Shown: one piece after another, positions 58,601 through 64,000 of the stretch
Position numbering within the stretch: the stretch's first letter is position 1
Layout of the letters: every line of letters begins with the position of its first letter
NCBI RefSeq assembly: GCF_032362555.1
Contig: NC_083506.1
Coordinates: 5,999,501-6,063,500 of the forward strand
DNA from: Amyelois transitella
Taxonomy: Eukaryota > Arthropoda > Insecta > Lepidoptera > Pyralidae
Length of the DNA: 64,000 nt
Direction: 5' to 3'
Position numbers and translations under genes: made by a program
The notes under the pieces: model-generated
The model's database searches: none
Told to the model about the DNA's origin: nothing
Seen by the model: the letters and a program-made list of their open reading frames with translations, nothing else

Positions 58601-59866
58601 AAACAATGGTTAATGCCATACTTATTCATTGTATGTCAGACTAGCGCTATTGTCCATGTGACATGTTTAAATAATTAAAACTAGACAGACTAGACAAACT
58701 TACCCGGGAGCGCGCTGCAGCTCTGGCAGCAAGGCCTGCAGTGCTCTCCTCCCTGCGCAGTGGAGGCCTTGATGAAGGCTGAATGACGGGTCTGCAGGCC
58801 AAGCCTGTGTCCACCTTAGATTGGACATGACTGTAATTGCTGTAACAGTTTGAAATAAATTAATACCATGTTTGTAACAACAGAAATACCTATATAGCTT
58901 TTCCCCATCACTGGTCAAACTTATGCAAATTAAGCAAGCATGTAGAATAAATAAAAGTGGTAAAAACTGTCAGACTTTCACACATGTTTAAATAGAAACT
59001 CTGCTTAGCGTTTTTATGATTTATTTTCCATCAGACCACGGTTAATCTTACAGAATAGCTAGACTAAAGTTTTAATTACTAGTACCTATATACCTATATA
59101 TGTATATAACTGTCTGGTACCAAAGATTCTTATCTAGAAAAGATATAAACCCTATAAAGCGGGTGGATGAAATCGAAGTGGTTGCAGGTGCAACCTGGAC
59201 AGCAAAGGCACATAACACAGAGACATGGGTGAGGTTGGAGGAATTTTGTCAAAGGACAAATGGGCACACAATTATAATTTATGTTTGTTAATAAATGTAA
59301 AAACTAAAGTGCGAATAAAGGCTTTTAGAGGTTTTTGGTTATTAGCAATAAAGGTTATTGTTATTATTACTGTCATTTTATAATTTCTTGGTAGATAAGG
59401 CGGAACAATAGTTTTACCTTGTTCGCCATGTTATTTTTTTTAATGAAACTTGAAGGTATGTATAAAAAAATAATAGCCACTTGTAGGTATGAGTAAAAAA
59501 GAAAGCCGGTGAACATACTTACCTACGTGAGAGGCCACGATTGAGAGTCGCCTTCTTCTCGAACTCTGCTGTCGCTTCGGCCACTTTACCAATTATGTTC
59601 TCTCGCTGAGCTTGGTAGTTACTCAGATCACCAAGGGCCCCGCGCATAGCGAGGCCTTGTCTCTTGTTTGGCAAAGCTATGCCACCCTTGCCTTTAATAT
59701 TGAACACATTTTCTTGATTCTCTGTCTGCACCTAAAGATAATTCGTTATGTTTAAAAGAGAAAAGTATTCATATAAATAATAGATAGATAGATAGAGGAA
59801 TAAATTCGCCTGCTACATCAATAAAATAAAACTTACCGTTCGCTGCCGTCTTACTTGAATATCCAT
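55693..59866 (-). CDS. CycB: G2/mitotic-specific cyclin B, seven coding exons
   Basis: Regulatory subunit of Cdk1 that drives entry into mitosis. Coding exons: 59866-59837, 59731-59523, 58830-58704, 58572-58150, 57621-57499, 56745-56525 and 56068-55693. All introns are GT-AG and the phases join to 1509 nt, or 502 residues. Residues 40-48 are a destruction box (RGALGDLSN), and KEN stands at 161-163, both APC/C degradation signals. The N-terminal and central region is charged and low in complexity. The first cyclin fold (from about residue 268) reads [34 protein letters not shown] and [10 protein letters not shown]. The second starts about [20 protein letters not shown] and includes [20 protein letters not shown]. 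The pattern fits B-type cyclin rather than A or B3. A possible acceptor (TTCCTAG) two bases before the ATG suggests a non-coding first exon upstream. Confidence 0.95.
56209..56399. repeat. Direct repeat flanking cyclin B exon 6, copy 1 (intron 6)
   Basis: A 191-bp segment (AACATTTATAATACGT through ACTATTAGGCATA) recurs at 56827-57024 with only a few substitutions and one short insertion. The two copies lie on either side of exon 6 (56525-56745). Confidence 0.9.
56827..57024. repeat. Direct repeat flanking cyclin B exon 6, copy 2 (intron 5)
   Basis: Same orientation as copy 1, about 95% alike by eye, with a short extra TTATAGA-type insertion near its end. It contains GCGCCATGCTACGGAGGCT, which stands out from the AT-rich intron. 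Confidence 0.9.
57022..57136. repeat. Pair of adjacent perfect hairpins in cyclin B intron 5
   Basis: Hairpin 1: arms 57022-57039 and 57046-57063 (18 bp, 6-nt loop). Hairpin 2: arms 57101-57116 and 57121-57136 (16 bp, 4-nt loop). Both are exact. The first begins at the end of the direct repeat. Confidence 0.92.
57893..58025 (+). repeat. Retroposon tail (family E) in cyclin B intron 4
   Basis: AAGTTTCATCCAAATCCGTT, CAGCAGTTTAAAAAAGACAG and TACTTTCGCATTTATGATTG are characteristic of the 3' end of an abundant lepidopteran retroposon. It lies opposite to the gene. Confidence 0.6.
59150..59340 (+). repeat. Non-LTR reverse transcriptase 3' remnant in cyclin B intron 2
   Basis: The frame [20 protein letters not shown], then [13 protein letters not shown] resembles the C-terminal tail of insect endonuclease-reverse transcriptase proteins (RW-D-I, G-W, A-R-W-L-E-F pattern). 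It is a short, 5'-truncated insertion opposite to the host gene. The frame 59100-59291 is this remnant. Confidence 0.6.
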
Positions 59867-60110
59867 GTCTAGGAAAATAAAACTGTTTCTCTGCAAATAA
59901 TATCACGTATGAATGGCAAACAGTGCCCGTCCAAAGACTTTAAAATTTGTTCAAATGCGATGCCCTCCTTATTCTCCTCACCTGGCTTGGCACCGAACGA
60001 ATTCGTGTGCTTGCTTGAGTTGTTTGATTGATTTGTTTGATTTTGAAGTAACGTTAAAATTTCAAAATCGAGAAAGACGTTGTGATTGGCTGATTTGCCA
60101 CTCGGAAACC
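59867..60110 (-). promoter_or_regulatory. Putative cyclin B promoter with CCAAT and CHR-like elements
   Basis: On the minus strand a CCAAT box (60089-60085, in AGCCAATCA) is followed 18 nt downstream by TTTGAA (60066-60061), the core of the cell-cycle homology region. CCAAT boxes (NF-Y) with a CHR (Myb-MuvB/DREAM) drive G2/M transcription of animal cyclin B genes. The assignment rests on these words and on position, about 200 nt upstream of the ATG. Confidence 0.45.
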
Positions 60111-60565
60111 AGTGGTATGAATGTTTATATCTTGTTAATTATTTTTTCACACAGATACATTATTTTAACACAATGTGTTATTTGCATAAATCTAAGTTAA
60201 ATAATTTGATAATAATTATAGTAAAATATTATGAAAATATTTAAATTTTTAATTAATGGTAAAAAGTGTTGAATAAATTACAAACAGCTGATGAATTTCT
60301 TTTTAATATTTCTACGGCCCTGGATACAAGTTCTTTCAAGTATTCTTGTATGCGATAAAAGATGATTAAATTACTATATGTGTGCAACTTAAAAAATCAC
60401 GTTCAATATTCGCTTTGTGGTCGGAGGTCAGACGTATAAACATAAAGTAATGTTTTTAAATTCACTCCTTTGTCATAATTCATTTGACTTTTCCACTACT
60501 GCTGTGCCACGATGATTTTCAGACAAGTGTAATAGCGAACACTCTAGTTAGACTCTCAGACAGTA
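60111..60565. other. Gap between cyclin B promoter and the transposon
   Basis: No gene or recognised repeat. It ends at the TA (60564-60565) next to the transposon. Confidence 0.5.
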
Positions 60566-60588
60566 TAGCTTGGCAAAAAAGAGTATGG
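60566..60588. repeat. Terminal inverted repeat (cyclin B-proximal end)
   Basis: It pairs with 63586-63608 and is preceded by TA. Confidence 0.78.
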
Positions 60589-60884
60589 AAAAAATGAGGG
60601 CGCTGCCTGTCTTTATATGGCCACCCCATATAACCTGACCTAAACCGTTTTGATACTTGAGTAATTGATTTTATATAGAGAAAAAGAAGTCAACAGCGGA
60701 AGACGCTACTTAAAAAAACTTCCTTGAGCGTCACCGCCCATACTTTCTCATTGGGGTTCGCACACGACGCAACTAGTCACCAACCGGTTAGTAACTGATC
60801 CCGAGTGATGCGTCGTCGAGCCAGTCGCTGTCCTACTGGATACTCGAGTTTCAACGTTTTGTTTTGAAAATGAACGAGCAAAAA

Positions 60885-61012
60885 TAGCAGAAGTTACAAA
60901 AACGAAAGTAAAGGAAGTATGCAGGGATCGTGGCAAGTGGAAAGAGGTAGTCTCTGCCTACCCCTCCGGGAAAGAGGCGTGATTTTATGTATGTATGTAT
61001 GTATGTATGTTA
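60885..61012 (+). repeat. Family A LINE 3' end nested in the transposon
   Basis: ATGCAGGGATCGTGGCAAGT, then GTAGTCTCTGCCTACCCC and AAAGAGGCGTGATTTTATGT, followed by five TATG units: the best preserved end of this family in the window. Confidence 0.75.
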
Positions 61013-61207
61013 CAGAAACCTTACAATTTGAGTAGCGCCGTATGCGAAGTACAGTTTCTGATTGGTTTGTTATTGTAATTACTGACTAGTTCCCGTAACC
61101 TTTGAGTAGCTTCGTGTGCGAAGGGTCTGAGTCGACGACAACATGAAAAGGGTGTGAAAAGATTTCAGGGATGATAACACTCGCCTGTGTTACAGATGTT
61201 AATATGA

Positions 61208-61405
61208 TACTAGCTGCGTCCCGGGGCTGCGTTCCCGTGAACATTTTGCAATACAAAGTACCCTATATGTTAGTCCAGGTCATATTCTACTCGTTTACCA
61301 AAATTCATAATAATCCATCCAGTAGTTTCTGTGTGAAAGAGTAATAAACACACATACACGTCCAAACTTCCTTACAAACTTTCGCATTTATAATGTAAGC
61401 AGGAT
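61208..61405 (+). repeat. Family E retroposon fragment nested in the transposon
   Basis: It runs from a TAGCTGCGTCCCGGGGCTGC head, through TAATCCATCCAGTAGTTTCT, to ACTTTCGCATTTATAATGTA. It is a common lepidopteran repeat layout. Confidence 0.65.
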
Positions 61406-61453
61406 TAAAAAATCTCAGTTGATTATCAGTGATTTTATTCAATCAGAATCAAA

Positions 61454-63431
61454 TTATTCATCCACGTATTCTACACCTGAGAAGACAGCATCTTGGGTTG
61501 ACGTTCCTGCTATGTCAGAATAACAGGATTCTGATGACTCTTCACTGCTGCTGTCATCATTTACAGGAATGACTAATTGCTCTATATCAGTGTATAAAGT
61601 TCTGCCTCTCTCAAAATACTCCTTTTCAATTTTCATAACATGTCTGCATGAATTTACCCAATTTTCCACAGAGATACTTTCAAATGCTTGCTGAGATGCC
61701 ATCTACAAAAAACATTTAGACGAAAATTAAAGCTAGTAATAATCAAACTAATAGTCTACTGAATAAAAGTTAATAAGAGAACCTTTACCTTTATATCAGT
61801 TGAGCACACATTATTTGATGCAATTTTATGCTTAGCGATCCCCCAAATTAATTCAATTGGGTTTAAATCGCAATGGTAAGGTGGAAGTCGTACCACTGTG
61901 TGACCATGTTCTCCTAAAATCTCATCTATTTCATAAAGAGGGGCCGGTTTATGGCGTTTTACTAATGTCAAAAGCTCCGGCTTGCGCAATGAGTCCTCAA
62001 ACGGCACGCCATTATCTTCAAGCCATACTTTAATTTCGGCAACTTTAGTTGCGCTTGTTGGTGCCTTATTTAGTACTACTGAGTGGTAGGGCGCATTGTC
62101 CATGACTATTATACTAGCCTCAGTGAGATTTGGGATTAATTTATCTTTAACCCATTTCGTAAAATTGTAATGGTTCATTTCAGAGTGATAGTCCTCATTC
62201 TGATTATTTCCGCTGAAAATCAATAAGGCATTCGGAACAAATCCCTTCTCACTGCCAGCATGTACAATAATGTACCGCTTGCCTTTGCTCACATTTTCTT
62301 TTATTCCACTAACATCCATTGACTGCCAGCATTTTTTTAATTTATATGAGGCATGAACATAGCTCTCATCTAAATATATAATATTTTTTCTCAGTTCCTC
62401 TGGCAAATTTCTGTTATCTAAAATGATTTTAAGATATTTTTCTCTCTTGAGAGCTATGTCAGTTTTTTCTATCAGGGCTGACCTATCAGACTGGCATTTT
62501 TTATATTTAAAACCCAGTGAAAGTAATACTTTTCGCAGGTGTTCCCGACTTCCATCATAATTTAAATCTGCTTTAATAACAGGTAGCAGATTACGAAGAG
62601 TGGGCACCTAAAATAAAAAATACTTAAACTATAAGATTTGGTTACAATATGTTATTTCTTGGGTATGTAAGTGGCCAACACTGGTGTCAGTTTTTTTAAG
62701 CTGCTGCGTATAGAAATCTGACTGACATGGCTTAACCACTGTCATCAATGATGACATCCGGCATAACAATATGTGAAAATTATTTAACTTAATTATTTAC
62801 ATTCGAAAATAACTTGGTCTATGTGTAATGCTCTCACACCGTACCAAGGGGCCAATTTCAATAATTTTATGAAAATGTTTATATAATATAATAAATAAAA
62901 AAAAATTACCTGTTTTTTCACCACATAGAAAAAATGAACCTTTTGTCTTATGGCTGACAAATCAAAATTGTCCAAAACCTTTTTTGGACGACCTTTTCTA
63001 TGTTTTCCTGGTGTAGAAAACACGCCCTTATTTCTAGCACCTTCTTTTTCAATATTTCGGACAGTGTTTATACTAACACCTAAAAATAAAAATAATTGTG
63101 TGAAAAAAAAATTAATGATCAATCTTACGTTGTCCTAGTATACATGTCATTGCAAATTTGCAAAACATAACCTTCAAATAGCGTTGAAGTTAAAATCTAT
63201 TTTTCACAATATCTTATGATCTTAGTACTTAAAATCATTAAAACAATGTTTTATTACTATATTCTATGACTAAATAATAATTACATATAAATAAATACCT
63301 GTCATTTCGGCTGTTCGTCTATAAACATCATCAATTGCATGAGTAATTTCTCCAGCTTCTTGTTCTGCCAAACAATGCAAGAACACTCTATGAATAACCT
63401 TTCTACCACTGCTCCGGATAGTTTTATTCAT
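61454..63431 (-). CDS. Four-exon DDE transposase, long D-E spacing
   Basis: Exons 63431-63299, 63079-62910, 62607-61789 and 61702-61454 join in phase, all introns GT-AG, to 1371 nt (456 residues) with no stop. Residues 1 to about 100 form the DNA-binding part: a helix-turn-helix ending RRTAEMTGVSINTVRNIEKE, then a basic stretch (GKHRKGRPKK). The catalytic domain has D181 (IIYLDESYVH), D271 (IIVMDNAPYH) and E353 (CDLNPIELIWG), the Tc1-type DDE_3 fold. There are 81 residues between D271 and E353, against 34 in Tc1. The C-terminus (WVNSCRHVMKIEKEYFERGR) is typical, then acidic and serine-rich. AATAAA lies 14 nt past the stop. Inverted repeats enclose the gene, so it is a transposon gene rather than clearly a domesticated one. 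Confidence 0.88.
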
Positions 63432-63585
63432 GTTTCTACATATATTTTACAAATTATTCACTTAAAAGTTTCAATTTCACCAAAATACAAAAACCAAAAC
63501 GAATGTTCGACTTCGTATGTACTAGTTTATGACAGCAAAATAGTGTTGCCATTATTCACACTCTTTAGTACCACCTGTCACCGGT

Positions 63586-63608
63586 ACAAACTCTTATTTG
63601 CCAAGCTG
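63586..63608. repeat. Terminal inverted repeat (distal end)
   Basis: It is the reverse complement of the repeat at 60566, and TA follows at 63609-63610. It lies about 155 nt upstream of the transposase start codon, so it may overlap the element's promoter. Confidence 0.78.
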
Positions 63609-63610
63609 TA

Positions 63611-64000
63611 TTAATATCCCTTACTGAATAACGAATAATGTAATCTCGGAGAGTCACACAAACAGAATCTACATAATCTATGGTGACAACACAATTTTAA
63701 CTGTCAATGTCAACGTCAAACAAGGAATCAAACAAATCAATGTATGTGCTAAAGTCAAATCAAACTTCAAATGTGTGTTATGTACCTACTTAACCTACGA
63801 GTAAAGGGAAACGAGAGAAATTAAATTGGATATATCGCGTGGATTTATATCTATTCACTAAAGCTGTATTAAAATCTCAATACTGTTAATAACATATCGT
63901 TCAACAAAATTTTTAACCACGTATTTGTTTAGATGTAAGTAAAAAGCAGGAATTGTTTTTTGCGTTGCGGCAGTATTAATTCAATTAAACCTGTTTTACT
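63611..64000. other. Gene-free end of window
   Basis: 63690-63770 is rich in TGTCAA/GTCAAA words like those at 5985-6060. No gene was seen. Confidence 0.45.

Larger units (their letters stand above)
60566..63608 (-). mobile_element. Intact IS630-Tc1-mariner element with long-spacer transposase
   Basis: The ends are imperfect inverted repeats: 60566 onward reads TAGCTTGGCAAAAAAGAGTA, and the reverse complement from 63608 reads CAGCTTGGCAAATAAGAGTT, with 19 of the first 22 positions equal. TA borders both (60564-60565 and 63609-63610). The 3043-bp element holds one spliced transposase gene on the minus strand. The 3' part has been enlarged by a family A LINE end (60885-61012) and a family E retroposon tail (61208-61405). 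Because both ends and the full coding region survive, this is a candidate autonomous copy. The DD82E ('Sailor') assignment is from memory of the family literature and needs a search. Confidence 0.8.

Noticed and set aside
58700..58918. 72-codon minus-strand frame starting at 58918
   Set aside because: It covers cyclin B exon 3 in the wrong frame. The spliced frame through 58830-58704 fits the neighbouring exon phases.
61454..63431. Domesticated single-copy host gene from a DDE transposase
   Set aside because: The matching inverted ends with TA on both sides favour a resident transposon. Domestication cannot be fully excluded without copy-number data.
1..64000. CRISPR array, bacterial operon or prophage
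   Set aside because: No regularly spaced repeats or dense gene packing. Spliced genes and insect repeats show this is animal nuclear DNA.

Overview
This is eukaryotic nuclear DNA, almost certainly from a moth or butterfly (Lepidoptera). The reasons are AT-rich sequence with GT-AG introns, a recognisable animal cyclin B gene split into seven coding exons, and many copies of lepidopteran-type interspersed repeats. These include SINEs with tRNA-like A and B boxes, 3' ends of non-LTR elements that finish in TATG runs, a short Helitron ending in CTAG, and TA-flanked Tc1/mariner-type elements. The species cannot be named from the sequence alone.

Layout. 1-1740 is gene-free. 1741-5959 (minus strand) is a nearly complete non-LTR retrotransposon of the CR1/Jockey group, with an intact PHD-finger ORF1 and an intact endonuclease-reverse transcriptase ORF2, set between two long poly-T tracts. 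About 6-55 kb is a gene-poor expanse. It holds a decayed Tc1/mariner element with both terminal inverted repeats (10064-11729), a four-copy local repeat (13.4-15.3 kb), many SINE and LINE-tail fragments, a MITE (53183-53662), a Helitron nested in a SINE (54085-54347), and a set of near-perfect short hairpins. A few exon-like pieces on the plus strand (ending at 16076; 17131-17189; 19491-19647; 22160-22297; 38820-38909) and one long open frame on the minus strand (45269-45618) could belong to unrecognised genes, but none is proved.

55.7-59.9 kb (minus strand) is the cyclin B gene. It encodes a predicted 502-residue protein with a destruction box, a KEN box and both cyclin folds. Its putative promoter, with a CCAAT box and a CHR-like element, lies at about 59.87-60.1 kb. 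Directly upstream, 60566-63608 (minus strand) is an apparently intact DNA transposon of the IS630-Tc1-mariner superfamily. Its transposase gene has four exons (456 residues), with catalytic D181, D271 and E353. The long D-to-E spacing of 81 residues recalls the DD82E ('Sailor') group.

The genes do not form a pathway. One host cell-cycle gene sits beside a mobile-element-rich, gene-poor flank. The points most worth a second look are the intron-containing long-spacer transposon, the paired perfect hairpins, the direct repeats that bracket cyclin B exon 6, and the possible unannotated exons.
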